This document shows positions 25,137-35,000 of a stretch of DNA of 64,000 nt, piece after piece. Source of the DNA: CAWGLW01 sp963823525 (lineage in GTDB: Bacteria > Pseudomonadota > Gammaproteobacteria > Steroidobacterales > Steroidobacteraceae); assembly GCA_963823525.1 (NCBI GenBank), contig CAWGLW010000005.1, forward strand, positions 310,001 through 374,000, in the 5' to 3' direction. Position numbers and translations under genes: made by a program. The notes below the pieces were generated by a model, which searched no databases, was not told the origin of the DNA, and worked only from the letters and a program-made list of their open reading frames with translations. Numbering within the stretch: the stretch's first letter is position 1; every line of letters starts with the position of its first letter.

Positions 25137-25678
25137 GGCGTTCGTCCGCGCGCCTGGTCGGCTGCCTTGCGACGGCGCATGCGGGCCACCAGTTGCTTGC
25201 GGCGCTTCTCGAGCCGCCGCTTCGAGGTGACGTTCCTGTCCTGACCGTCAGCAGGCTTTGGCATTGCAGCCCGGTAGCACTCGAAGTCAGCATAGGCTTC
25301 GATTTCGTGGCGTAATTCAAGGGCGACGAGTTCGATCATGACCGCATCGTCGAGCAACCCGACACCGGGGACGTCGTCGTGAATGATGTCCTCCGGGTCG
25401 CAGAGGTAGGCCAGTGCGGCCAGGACGGGACTGCGTTCACGATTTGCGATGGTCCACTCGGAATCCGACACCATCGCGAGCATCATTTCGAGTTTCTTCA
25501 GCCGCCAGGTAACGAAATCGGGTAGTCGGGCGGACTGCATGGCCGCAATCAGGTCAGCGGCGGCCGAGAGAATCTCGGCATCGTCCGCGATGCTGACTGA
25601 GGCGCGCGACTTGCGCAACTCACTGCGGAACTGGCGCAGGTCGCGATCTGAGAGTTCGATGATCAACTTGTATGGCAT
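25133..25678 (-). CDS. YkvA/DUF1232-like protein
   Basis: 181 residues. The central segment LAYLCDPEDIIHDDVPGVGLLDDAVMI follows the DUF1232 pattern, which in YkvA proteins reads roughly YFISPIDLIPD..P..G..DDA. The N-terminal part is helical and soluble, and the C-terminus is a Lys/Arg-rich tail (TSKRRLEKRRKQLVARMRRRK). Most DUF1232 domains are membrane-linked and of unknown function. The gene converges on plsX, where the fab cluster would normally be, and its stop overlaps the plsX stop. Confidence 0.75.
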   Translation of the reverse strand: MPYKLIIELSDRDLRQFRSELRKSRASVSIADDAEILSAAADLIAAMQSARLPDFVTWRLKKLEMMLAMVSDSEWTIANRERSPVLAALAYLCDPEDIIHDDVPGVGLLDDAVMIELVALELRHEIEAYADFECYRAAMPKPADGQDRNVTSKRRLEKRRKQLVARMRRRKAADQARGRTP

Positions 25679-25790
25679 AAGTTCCTTCCTGGGGAACAGG
25701 CTACGTGCCAGGGCCTGGCGGGGTCAATGCGGCACATGCGGTGTGCGCAGGCCCGTTACAATTGGATGCGTCAGTTAGAGGCAAGGTTGC

Positions 25791-26759
25791 ATGATATCAA
25801 CACGGGTAATCCGCGTATCCTGGGCGGTCCTTTCAGGGCTGCTGGCGACTTCCGCTGTGGCCGAGCGACCCACGGACTATTTGCTGCCCGAGAACGGCGA
25901 TAACGTGATCGGCTCCGTGACGACCGCCTTTGCCCGGCACGAGGATACCCTGCACGATATCGGGCGACGCTACGGGGTCGGTTATCAGGAAATGCTGGCT
26001 GCCAATCCGGGCGTCGACTCCTGGATGCCCGGCGAGGGCACTGAGGTGTTGATCCCCTCGCGTTACATACTGCCCGATGCGCCGCGCGAGGGCATCGTCG
26101 TCAACCTGCCGGAGCAGCGCCTGTATTATTTCCCGCCGGCACGAAAAGGCGAACGTCGCATCGTACGCACCTATCCCATCAGCACCGGCAAGATGGACTG
26201 GAAGACACCTTTGGGCGAAACGCGCATCGTCTCCAAGCAGGAGAATCCCAACTGGTATCCGCCTGCATCGGTACTCAAGGAACACGAGGAGCGGGGCGAC
26301 CCGTTGCCGAAAGTCGTACCGGCCGGTCCGGCCAACCCGCTCGGCGCGCATGCCATGCGCCTGGGCATTCCCGGCGGCGCCTACCTGATCCACGGCACCA
26401 ACCGGCCCGCCGGTGTCGGCATGCAGGTTACCCACGGATGCATTCGCATGTACCCGGAAAATATCGCGGAACTCTATGAGCTCGTGCCGGTAAAAACGAA
26501 GGTCCGCCTGATCGACCAGACCACCAAGGTTGGCTGGTACCGTGGCACATTGTTCGTTGAACGCCACGCCCCGATGGAAGGAACGGATGATCCCAGTCAT
26601 GAAGACATCGGCGAACTGACTCGCCTGGTGAACCTGGCCGCAGACGGGCGTGATGTCGATATCGACTGGGCGAACGCAGAGCGGGCGTTTGTCCAGGCCA
26701 CCGGTGTGCCGGTTCCTTTGTCCGTCCCGAGGCGATCTGCGCTGAACAACGTTCAGTAG
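25791..26759 (+). CDS. Periplasmic L,D-transpeptidase (YkuD domain, LysM)
   Basis: 322 residues. A signal peptide (cleavage after AVA, about residue 24) precedes a LysM-like motif near 50-90 (TLHDIGRRYGVGYQEMLAANPGV). The YkuD catalytic domain follows, with HGTNRPAGVG and the Cys motif VTHGCIRMY, which carry the catalytic His and Cys. It resembles E. coli ErfK/YbiS/YcfS, which attach Braun lipoprotein to peptidoglycan or form 3-3 crosslinks. The neighbouring alanine-zipper lipoprotein gene makes a lipoprotein-attachment role possible. Confidence 0.92.
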   Translation: MISTRVIRVSWAVLSGLLATSAVAERPTDYLLPENGDNVIGSVTTAFARHEDTLHDIGRRYGVGYQEMLAANPGVDSWMPGEGTEVLIPSRYILPDAPREGIVVNLPEQRLYYFPPARKGERRIVRTYPISTGKMDWKTPLGETRIVSKQENPNWYPPASVLKEHEERGDPLPKVVPAGPANPLGAHAMRLGIPGGAYLIHGTNRPAGVGMQVTHGCIRMYPENIAELYELVPVKTKVRLIDQTTKVGWYRGTLFVERHAPMEGTDDPSHEDIGELTRLVNLAADGRDVDIDWANAERAFVQATGVPVPLSVPRRSALNNVQ

Positions 26760-26775
26760 CTGACGGGCCGGGCAC

Positions 26776-26804
26776 AAAAAAACGCCGCCGGAAACCGGCG
26801 GCGT
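26776..26804 (-). terminator. Rho-independent terminator of the alanine-zipper lipoprotein gene
   Basis: CGCCGCCGG (26783-26791) and CCGGCGGCG (26795-26803) form a 9-bp stem with an AAA loop. On the minus strand the stem is followed by a run of seven T, the textbook arrangement for the gene ending at 26839. On the plus strand only TCTTCATT follows, so it would also weakly end the transpeptidase transcript. Confidence 0.85.
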
Positions 26805-26838
26805 CTTCATTCAGCCGTAACGAACGTATTGCGTCCGG

Positions 26839-27159
26839 TTACTTGCCCATGGCCCGATTGAAGGCGCGGTCAATCTTCTCATTCGTCGCATCGCAGCAAG
26901 CCTGCGCGCCTTGAGCTGACTGCAGGGCCTGGTTGGCCGTGCTCTGGGCCGCACTGGCGGCATTGGTCGCGCTGCCCGCGGCAGCCGCAGCCGATTCAGC
27001 GGCCGACTTGGCAGCTGCGGCATCCTGTGCCGCCGCCTTGGCTGAAGCTTCGACTGCGTCGATGCGAGACAGGGTGTTCTTGTCGGTGCAGCCGGTTGAT
27101 ACGGCGACGATCATCGCGGCGGCGCCGATGGTCAGGGTCTTGACGATTGCGTTCTTCAT
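26839..27159 (-). CDS. Alanine-zipper outer-membrane lipoprotein (Lpp/OprI-like)
   Basis: 106 residues. The signal peptide ends in a lipobox-like VSTGC, with Cys at residue 24. The mature part is an Ala-rich heptad helix (many AA-S-A repeats) that would form a trimeric coiled coil, as in the alanine-zipper/Lpp-like family. It ends MGK; a terminal Lys, as in Lpp, is the residue linked to peptidoglycan. A CC pair occurs near residue 88, which is unusual. It faces the L,D-transpeptidase gene across the shared terminator, consistent with an enzyme-substrate pair, though this is inference. Confidence 0.85.
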   Translation of the reverse strand: MKNAIVKTLTIGAAAMIVAVSTGCTDKNTLSRIDAVEASAKAAAQDAAAAKSAAESAAAAAGSATNAASAAQSTANQALQSAQGAQACCDATNEKIDRAFNRAMGK

Positions 27160-27327
27160 TTGACGGTAGTCCTCGGTGTTTGACTATGAAGCTTCAGGTA
27201 AGGTGGTCGTCTGCAGCGGGGTTTGCGGATCAGGCGAGCCCACACTTCATTCGCACGCGCGGATGTTACCTGATCGTCCGCGGCACTCAAAGCGTCTCCA
27301 AATGCAGACGGTTTTCGCCGATCTGAT

Positions 27328-28938
27328 CTAACGGCGGTTGCGCCGGTGATCGCGCAGCACGATCCGTGCGCAGTTGCGCCCCGGCAAACCCGTAACGCCA
27401 CCGCCGGGATGCGTGCCTGAGCCACACATGTAAAGACCCGCAACGGGCGCGCGATGATCGGCATGACCAAGTGCGGGTCGCGCGCTGTAGAGTTGATCGA
27501 GGCCAAGCGCGCCGTGAAAAATATCGCCGCCGATCAATCCGAACTCCCGTTCCAGGTCGAGTGGTGACAAGGCCCGCATGCCCACTATGCTTTTCCGGAA
27601 ATTCGGTGCGCAGGCATCGACCGTGTCAATCATCAGCCTGGCCACTTCGTCACGATGATCGTCCCAGTCCCGGCCGTCAGGCAATTCCGGGGCAACATGC
27701 TGGCAGAACAGGCTGGCCACGTGTGCGCCGCCCGGCGCCAGCGTATCGTCCACCGTACTCGGAATCAGCAATTCGATGATCGGCTGGCGCGACCAGCCCT
27801 CGCGTCTTGCATCGAGGTAGGCGCGATCCATGTAGCCGAGCGAATCGCCGATCAGGATGCCCGAACTCAGGTGATCTCCCTCGCCGGGCAGGCAGGAGAA
27901 ACGTGGTAATTCGGCCAGTGCGACGTTCATTCGGAAACTGCCTGAACCGCAGCGCCAGCGTTCCATCCTGGCGCGAAAGTCGCTGTCCAGGTGCTGCGGG
28001 TCCAGCATCTTCAGGAACAGCAGTTTCGGGTTCACGTTGGCGCAAATCATCCGGGCGGACACAAAACGGCCGTCCTCGAGCGTTACGCCGCGGGCACGAC
28101 CGGATTGCACCGCCACGCTGGCGACGGCCGCGTCGGTGGAAATTTCGACACCGAGCCGCCGGGCTTCCCGGGCGATGGCCTGGGTGATCGCACCCATGCC
28201 CCCGATGGCGTGGCCCCATTGCCCCGGTTTGCCGTTGATGCCGCCAAAGGCATGGTGCAGCAGCACGTAACCGCTGCCCGGCGTATAGGGGCTCGCGTAA
28301 TTGCCGACGACGCTGTCCCAGCCATAGACGGCCTTGATGGCATCGCACTCGAACCAGTGGTCGAGAATTTCACCGGCGCTGCGGGTGAAAATCTCGTGCA
28401 GGTTGCTTTGTTGCACACGCGTCATCTGGCGCACTCGCCCGGCCAGTTTCAACGCATCGAGCAGGCTCGTGAAGCGGCCGTCGAGATTGGGTGGCGGGCG
28501 CTCGACGACGTCTCTGAGCAGGTCGACGATGCCGTCGAGCATTTGCACATAGGCCGGCAGTCGTTCGGCATCGCGCGGTGAGTGACGCGCCAGTTCATTC
28601 TGCGTCGCAGCCAGCATCGGTGCATGGTGGAAATAACCGCCATTGGATAAAGGCAGGAAGTTGGACAGCGGGCGCTCGACGATCTGCAACCCGTTTTCCT
28701 GCAGGTGCAGTTCATCGATGATTCGCTGGGAGAGCAGGCTGACGGTGTAACTGGCCGTGGAATTGCGAAAGCCCGGGTGAAATTCCTCGGTCACCGCGGC
28801 ACCGCCGACCACGGCGCGCCGCTCGAGTACGCGGACCCGCAGCCCACCAGCGGCAAGGTAACAGGCACAGACCAGGCCGTTGTGCCCGCCGCCAATGATC
28901 AGGGCATCGTAGTGATTCGTGGCGGGGGGTGCGTTCAT
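27328..28938 (-). CDS. Phytoene-desaturase-like FAD-dependent oxidoreductase (PYROXD2 type)
   Basis: 536 residues. The N-terminal ADP-binding motif is ALIIGGGHNGLVCACYLAAGG, followed by the second FAD-contact VLERRAVVGGAA. A C-terminal MCGSGTHPGGGVTGLPGRNCA segment is typical of the NAD(P)/FAD-dependent oxidoreductase group that includes CrtI and human PYROXD2. The substrate is unknown; there are no carotenoid genes nearby. It is divergent from lexA with a gap of about 100 bases that contains the lexA promoter. Confidence 0.85.
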   Translation of the reverse strand: MNAPPATNHYDALIIGGGHNGLVCACYLAAGGLRVRVLERRAVVGGAAVTEEFHPGFRNSTASYTVSLLSQRIIDELHLQENGLQIVERPLSNFLPLSNGGYFHHAPMLAATQNELARHSPRDAERLPAYVQMLDGIVDLLRDVVERPPPNLDGRFTSLLDALKLAGRVRQMTRVQQSNLHEIFTRSAGEILDHWFECDAIKAVYGWDSVVGNYASPYTPGSGYVLLHHAFGGINGKPGQWGHAIGGMGAITQAIAREARRLGVEISTDAAVASVAVQSGRARGVTLEDGRFVSARMICANVNPKLLFLKMLDPQHLDSDFRARMERWRCGSGSFRMNVALAELPRFSCLPGEGDHLSSGILIGDSLGYMDRAYLDARREGWSRQPIIELLIPSTVDDTLAPGGAHVASLFCQHVAPELPDGRDWDDHRDEVARLMIDTVDACAPNFRKSIVGMRALSPLDLEREFGLIGGDIFHGALGLDQLYSARPALGHADHRAPVAGLYMCGSGTHPGGGVTGLPGRNCARIVLRDHRRNRR

Positions 28939-28973
28939 TAGAGCGAATCATAGCGGTGTGACTCATCGGGCAC

Positions 28974-29002
28974 TTGCGCCGGAGGCAAGACCTGTATATA
29001 AA
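28974..29002 (+). promoter_or_regulatory. Predicted lexA operon promoter
   Basis: A -35-like TTGCGC (28974-28979), a 17-base spacer and a -10-like TATAAA (28997-29002) stand upstream of lexA. The -10 lies inside the first SOS box, so LexA binding would block RNA polymerase. Confidence 0.55.
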
Positions 29003-29007
29003 AACAG
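28992..29007. promoter_or_regulatory. SOS box 1 (LexA operator)
   Basis: CTGTATATAAAAACAG fits CTGT-N8-ACAG exactly, the gammaproteobacterial LexA consensus. It overlaps the predicted -10 element of lexA. Confidence 0.92.
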
Positions 29008-29010
29008 TTA

Positions 29011-29026
29011 CTGTGTATTTATACAG
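29011..29026. promoter_or_regulatory. SOS box 2 (LexA operator)
   Basis: CTGTGTATTTATACAG is a second perfect CTGT-N8-ACAG site, 19 bases downstream of the first and 13 bases before the lexA start. Two tandem boxes also occur at E. coli lexA and allow tight autoregulation. Confidence 0.92.
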
Positions 29027-29038
29027 GGAAGGAATCTG

Positions 29039-29659
29039 ATGGAAAACCTGACTCCGCGCCAGCGCGATGTCCTGCGCTTCATCCAGGAGAGCCTGATCGA
29101 GAGCGGTTTGCCGCCCACCCGGGCAGAGATCGCCGAGGCCCTGGGCTTCCGCTCGGCGAATGCCGCTGAGGAACACCTGCGTGCGCTGCAGCGCAAGGGC
29201 GTACTCGAGCTGCGCCCCGGGGCCTCGCGCGGCATCCAGCTCAAGGATTCACTGCGTGACCAGATGGGGCTGCCGCTGATCGGTCGCGTGGCTGCGGGCA
29301 GCCCGATCCTTGCCGAGGAGAACATCGAGGCCCATTACCAGGTCGATCCGCAACTCTTCCAGCCACGACCCCATTACCTGCTCAAGGTATGCGGCATGAG
29401 CATGAAAAATGCCGGCATCCTCGACGGCGACCTGGTCGCGGTGCATCGCACCCCCGAGGTACGCAACCGCCAGATCGTGGTCGCGCGCCTGGAGAACGAA
29501 GTCACGGTAAAGCGTTACCGCCAGGACGGCTCAGTGGTCTGGTTGCTGCCCGAGAACGAGGAATTCGAACCCCTGCGTGTAGATCTGCGCGAACAGCCGA
29601 TGATCATCGAGGGCGTGGTCGTTGGCGTACTGCGCCAGGATGCGGCCCGGGTTTCCTGA
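29039..29659 (+). CDS. lexA: SOS repressor LexA
   Basis: 206 residues. The N-terminal winged helix (LTPRQRDVLRFIQESL, then RAEIAEALGFRSANAAEEHL) binds SOS boxes. The cleavage site is A86-G87. The serine-lysine pair of the self-cleaving peptidase is S121 (in CGMSMKNAGI) and K158 (in TVKRYR). RecA filaments trigger self-cleavage after DNA damage. ATG 29039 has GGAAGGAA upstream. The gene heads an operon with imuA, imuB and dnaE2, so the repressor and the mutagenic machinery are induced together. Confidence 0.97.
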   Translation: MENLTPRQRDVLRFIQESLIESGLPPTRAEIAEALGFRSANAAEEHLRALQRKGVLELRPGASRGIQLKDSLRDQMGLPLIGRVAAGSPILAEENIEAHYQVDPQLFQPRPHYLLKVCGMSMKNAGILDGDLVAVHRTPEVRNRQIVVARLENEVTVKRYRQDGSVVWLLPENEEFEPLRVDLREQPMIIEGVVVGVLRQDAARVS

Positions 29660-29678
29660 TGCCCCGGGGTGGCGAGCG

Positions 29679-30326
29679 ATGGCGGCTCTTGAGGACCTGT
29701 TGCGGCATTCGACTCTCTGGCGTGCGCGCGAGCCGCACGGGTCAGCACAGCCGACCGGTCTGCCAACGGGCTTTGCTGCATTGGATCACAGCCTGCCCGG
29801 GAATGGTTGGCCCCGGAAGGGGCTCATCGAAATCCTCGCGGACCAGCACGGCATTGGTGAACTGAGCCTGTTGATTCCCGCACTGGCTGCGCTTTGTGCG
29901 GAGCCCGGTGGCGGCTGGCTGGCCTGGGTTGCGCCGCCGTACCAGCCCTACGCCCCTGCGCTTGCGGCTTCGCGCATTGATCTGCAACGCGTGCTCGTCG
30001 TCCGGGCACAGCCGGTTATCTGGGCGATGGAGCAGGCTCTGTACTCGGGCGCCTGCAGTGCCGTACTGGGCTGGGCAACAGCCCGTGAAGCAAAAAACCT
30101 GCGTCGCCTGCAACTGGCGGCTGAGCAGTCACAGGCCCTGGCCGTTCTGTTCCGTCGCCTCGGTGACCGCTCGGCATCCTCGCCGGCGGTGCTGCGCCTG
30201 GCGCTCGAAGTCGATCGCAGGGGGCTGACGGTTCAGATCATAAAAAGCCGGGGCGCGCGTCCGGCCAGTGTCCCGCTCGGCTGCCTGGCGGGCATTGCGC
30301 CCGATGCAGATGCTTCGTTTACGTAA
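29679..30326 (+). CDS. imuA: ImuA (SulA-like translesion accessory protein)
   Basis: 215 residues, beginning 19 bases after lexA. The core LPTGFAALDHSLPGNGWPRKGLIEIL is the typical ImuA/RecA-like start. The later RRLQLAAEQSQALAVLFR segment and an R-rich C-terminus match ImuA of Pseudomonas and Caulobacter. ImuA partners ImuB and DnaE2 in the damage-induced mutasome. No canonical Walker A is present. The start at 29679 is preferred to 29622, which would overlap lexA. Confidence 0.9.
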   Translation: MAALEDLLRHSTLWRAREPHGSAQPTGLPTGFAALDHSLPGNGWPRKGLIEILADQHGIGELSLLIPALAALCAEPGGGWLAWVAPPYQPYAPALAASRIDLQRVLVVRAQPVIWAMEQALYSGACSAVLGWATAREAKNLRRLQLAAEQSQALAVLFRRLGDRSASSPAVLRLALEVDRRGLTVQIIKSRGARPASVPLGCLAGIAPDADASFT

Positions 30327-30331
30327 TTCAC

Positions 30332-32011
30332 ATGAGCGCACCCGGCAAGCAGGGGGCCATGAGCCCGTTATCCGTCCCTGTTGAGCAGGCGCAGCAGCCT
30401 GCAGCGAAACGACCGGTACGCGCTGAGCCACGAGGTCGGGCTGAAGGCGCGGTGGTACACGCCAGGGGGGCAACCCGCGAGCTGTGGCTGGCTATCCACC
30501 TGCCGGGCTTCATGCTGGATGCCTTCGGAGGAGCGGCTGATGCGTTGCGCAGGCGCGCAGTGGGCACAGCTGCTGTCGCCGTTGAGCAGGTTGCGATCGT
30601 GCGCGATGAGGCTGCGCCATGGGCGATCGTGGATCTCGAAAACGGAGGCAGGATCGTCTGCGCCTGTGACGAGACGGCCGCGGCGGCGGGTGTCGTACCC
30701 GGTATGGCACTGAACTCTGCGTTGGCTTTGCTGCCCGAATTGCAGACCCGAGCGCGTGATAAGCGCCGGGAACGCGAGTTACTCGAGGCCGTTGCCGACT
30801 GGGGTTTCGGCTTCACGCCCCGCGTCAGTCTGGATCCACCCGATACCGTATTGCTCGAGCTGCGTGCCAGCGTACGCCTGTTCGGTGGCGTGCGAAGTCT
30901 CTGGAGGCAGGTGCAGGGGCAACTGCGGGAGGCCGGACTGAAGCCACGACTTGCGTTGACACCGACGCCGCTCGCTTCGACCTGGTTTGCGCGTGCGGGC
31001 GAGGTGATCGCCTTCGGGCGGCGCGCCGAGTTGCCCGGCCGTCTTGCCTCGTTGCCGATCGAATGCACACGCTGGCCGGCACGCAGCCTGCAGTCGCTCG
31101 CCACAATGGGGGTACGCGGACTGGGTGATTGCCTGCGCCTGCCGCGTGATGGTTTCACGAGACGCTTTACGCCGCAGATGCTGCGCATGCTGGATCAGGC
31201 GGTCGGGCGCGTGCCCGATCCACGCCCGGCCTGGAGCGTTCCCCGGCGTTTTGTCGCAGCGCGGGATCTCGAACCCGAGGTTGACGATCTGGCGAGGCTG
31301 GAGGTAGCCATCGCGCCGCTGCTCGATGAGTTATGCGTATTCCTGAAAAAACAATGCAGCGCTGTACAGACTGCTGAACTGCAACTGCAGCACCCCGAGG
31401 CAGGCCACACGCGCGTGGAGTTGCGCTTCGTGCAACCGGCGGCCGGGCGTGAGCACATCGGCGCCTTGTTACACGAGCGTCTTGCCGGGCTGGCGCTTTG
31501 CGAACCGGTGCGCGGCATTTCGTTACGCAGCCAGTCGCTGGTGGCTTCCCGTGAAACGGCACTTGATCTCTTTACCAGGGATCGTCAGGCGCCGGGGCAC
31601 GGGGTGCCACAGCTCATCGAGCGTCTGCGCGCACGACTGGGGGTCGATGCCGTGCACGGGTTGCGCTTCGTGCCTGAGCATCGCCCGGAGTCTGCCTGTG
31701 CCGTCATGGAGCCAATGGCATCCGGGGAGGTAATCAGCGCAACGCGGCCGTTGAACGGCGTTGAGTCGTTTGCGCCCCGGCCATTGTGGCTGCTTGCCGA
31801 GCCTCAACCGATCCGTGGTGAGGAGCGGCCATGGCATGAAGGTGAACTGCGGCTGGAGGCAGGTCCGGAGCGTATCGAGTCGGGCTGGTGGGATGGCAAC
31901 GACGTGGCACGTGATTACTACGTGGCATGCAACCCGGCCGGCGTGCGTCTCTGGGTATTCCGTGAGCGCCGCGCGAAGCAGGGATGGTTTCTGCACGGCG
32001 TATTCGCCTGA
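30332..32011 (+). CDS. imuB: ImuB, Y-family polymerase-like mutasome protein
   Basis: 559 residues. An N-terminal extension of about 48 residues precedes the Y-family fold, which starts ELWLAIHLPGFMLDAF. The first catalytic Asp of DinB (in HVDMDCFF) is replaced, as expected for ImuB, which is a non-catalytic adaptor that brings DnaE2 to the sliding clamp. An ETALDLF segment near residue 410 could serve as a clamp-binding motif. The gene starts 5 bases after imuA and is followed by dnaE2 after 15 bases. Confidence 0.92.
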   Translation: MSAPGKQGAMSPLSVPVEQAQQPAAKRPVRAEPRGRAEGAVVHARGATRELWLAIHLPGFMLDAFGGAADALRRRAVGTAAVAVEQVAIVRDEAAPWAIVDLENGGRIVCACDETAAAAGVVPGMALNSALALLPELQTRARDKRRERELLEAVADWGFGFTPRVSLDPPDTVLLELRASVRLFGGVRSLWRQVQGQLREAGLKPRLALTPTPLASTWFARAGEVIAFGRRAELPGRLASLPIECTRWPARSLQSLATMGVRGLGDCLRLPRDGFTRRFTPQMLRMLDQAVGRVPDPRPAWSVPRRFVAARDLEPEVDDLARLEVAIAPLLDELCVFLKKQCSAVQTAELQLQHPEAGHTRVELRFVQPAAGREHIGALLHERLAGLALCEPVRGISLRSQSLVASRETALDLFTRDRQAPGHGVPQLIERLRARLGVDAVHGLRFVPEHRPESACAVMEPMASGEVISATRPLNGVESFAPRPLWLLAEPQPIRGEERPWHEGELRLEAGPERIESGWWDGNDVARDYYVACNPAGVRLWVFRERRAKQGWFLHGVFA

Positions 32012-32026
32012 ACTCCCGGTGCGTGC

Positions 32027-35000
32027 ATGAGTTACGCCGAGCTGCACTGCCTGTCGAACTTCAGTTTCCTGCGCGGTGCTTCACAGCCTGAGGAACTCGT
32101 TGTGCGGGCGATGGAGCTCGGCTATGCCGCGCTTGCGATCACGGACGAATGCTCGGTCGCCGGCGTGGTGCGTGCGCATCTCGCGGCTCGCGAACAGGGT
32201 TTCAAGCTGCTCATCGGCAGCGAGTTCTGTCTTGATGATGGCCTGCGCCTGGTGTTGCTGGCCGTCAATCGGCGCGGCTACGGGCAACTCTGCCGGCTGA
32301 TCACTATTGCGAGACGCGCTGCTCCCAAGGGGCATTACCGGTTACGGCGCCGGGACCTGGATCCCGGCATGGACGATTGTCTTGCGCTCTGGGTACCGCC
32401 GGCCCGGCCAGTGCTCGCCGATGGACGCTGGCTGGCCGAGCGCTTCCCGGGGCGCGCGTGGATCGCGGTCGAGTTATTGACCAGCGGGCGGGACCAGAGG
32501 CGCCTTGAATTACTGCAGTCACTGGCCCGGGCGCTCGATCTGCCGCTGGTGGCCGCAGGCGACGTGCACATGCACCGGCGCGGCCGTCGTCCCCTGCAGG
32601 ACGTAGTGACCGCAATTCGCCTCGGTACGACGGTGGAGCGCGCGGGCCTGGCCTTGTTTGCAAATGGGGAGCGCCACCTGCGAACGCTGGGTCGCATCGC
32701 GAGTCTGTATCCCGCAGCGGCGCGCGAGGCCACATTGGAGATTGCCGATCGCTGCCATTTTTCGCTCGAGGAATTGCGCTATGAATACCCGAGGGAAATC
32801 GTTCCGGAAGGACAGACGGCTTCGGGCTGGTTGCATGAGCTGACACGGCAGGGTAAGCACCGTCGCTGGCCTGACGGTGTGCCGGCGCAGGTCGATGAGG
32901 TCATCCGGCACGAGCTCGAGCTCATCGAAGAACTGCGCTATGAGGCGTATTTCCTCACGGTTCACGACATCGTCGAGTTTGCCCGTTCACGCGGTATTCT
33001 TTGCCAGGGACGCGGCTCGGCTGCCAACTCGGCCGTGTGCTTCTGCCTTGGTATCACCGAAGTGGATCCGGCCCGGATGTCGCTGCTCTTTGAGCGCTTC
33101 ATTTCCCGTGAGCGCAACGAACCGCCCGATATCGACATCGATTTCGAGCACGAGCGACGCGAAGAAGTCATCCAGTATGTCTATCGCAAGTACGGACGCG
33201 AGCGTGCCGCACTGACCGCAACGGTGATCTGCTACCGGCCACGCAGCGCGTTGCGTGATGTGGCGAAGGCCCTGGGCCTCGATCCGTTGCAGGTGTCAGC
33301 ACTGGCACGTTCGATGCAGTGGTGGGACGGTGCTCAGATCGATGCCGAACGTGTTCGTGAGGCAGGCCTTGACCCCGACAGCCCGGTGCTGCAACGCGTG
33401 CTGGTGCTGGCGCGCACCTTACTGGGTTTCCCCCGGCATCTCTCGCAGCACGTCGGCGGATTCGTCATCGCGCGTGACCGGCTGGAAGACCTCGTCCCCA
33501 TAGAGAACGCTTCGATGGCCGAGCGCACGGTCATCCAGTGGGACAAGGATGACCTGGACGCACTGGGCCTGCTCAAGGTGGACCTGTTGGGCCTGGGTAT
33601 GCTGTCGGCGATCCGCCGCAGCTTCGAACTGATCGACCGGTTTCGAAAGCGACGCTGGACACTCGCCTCGGTGCCGGCCGAGGCGCCCGAGGTCTACGAC
33701 ATGATCAGCCACGGCGACACGCTGGGTGTTTTCCAGATCGAGTCGCGCGCCCAGATGGCGATGCTGCCGAGGCTCAAGCCGCGCTCGTATTACGATCTCG
33801 TGATCGAGGTGGCGATCATCCGCCCTGGTCCGATTCAGGGTGACATGGTGCACCCGTACCTGCGCCGGCGCAGCGGGGCCGAGCCGGTCAGCTACCCGAG
33901 TGAGGAGGTGCGCCGCGTACTTGAGCGCACACTGGGCGTGCCGATTTTCCAGGAGCAGGTCATGCAGCTCGCGGTCGTGGCGGCTGGTTTCACGCCGGGT
34001 GAGGCTGATCAGTTGCGCCGTGCAATGGCGGCCTGGCGGCGTAAAGGCGGACTCGGACCGTTTGAGCAACGCCTGATCGATGGGATGAGGGCACGCGGTT
34101 ACGCGGAGGATTTTGCAAAACAGATTTTCCGGCAGATCCTCGGTTTTGGTGAATACGGGTTTCCTGAGTCACACGCCGCCAGTTTTGCTCTGCTGGTCTA
34201 CGTTTCGGCCTGGCTGAAATGCCATGAACCGGCGGCATTCACCGCGGCACTGATCAACAGTCAGCCCATGGGTTTTTACGCGCCGTCGCAACTCGTGCAG
34301 GGCGCGCAGCGTCAAGGGGTCGTGGTACGTGCGATCGATGCCCGGGTCAGTGACTGGGATTGCACGCTGGAGCCTGGCGAGGAGGGTGAGCCCGCCCTGA
34401 GGCTCGGTCTCAGGCTCGTCAAGGGTCTGTCCCGGGAAGCGGCGATGCGATTGATTGAGGCGCGGCAGCATTTTGCGATCGACAGCGCTCAGGATCTCGC
34501 CGGCTACGCGGGCCTGGATCGCCGCGAACTGGGCTGCCTCGCTTCGGCTGGCGCACTGGAGCGCATCAGCGGTCATCGTCACCGTGCGTCCTGGAACGTG
34601 GCGGGCGTGGAATCCGGCCTGCCATTACTGCCCCGGCCGCGTATCGCAGAGGGCATCCCCCTGTTGCGCACCCCACGGGAGGGCGAAGACATCGTCGCCG
34701 ACTATGCCCGCACCGGTCTATCCCTGCGCCGACATCCAATGGCCCTGCTACGCGCGCGCCTCGATGCAAGGGGAATGCATACGGCGGCCGGGTTGCGTGC
34801 TCTGGCAGACGGTGCAAACGTGCGGACATCCGGACTGGTCATTACCAGGCAAAGACCGGGCACCGCACAGGGCGTCACTTTCGTGACGCTCGAAGACGAG
34901 ACGGGCTACATCAACCTGATCGTCTGGCGGAACGTGGCCGAACGCCAGCGGAAGGCGCTGCTGGGTTCTCGGCTGATGGCCGTGGCCGGAACGCTGCAAC

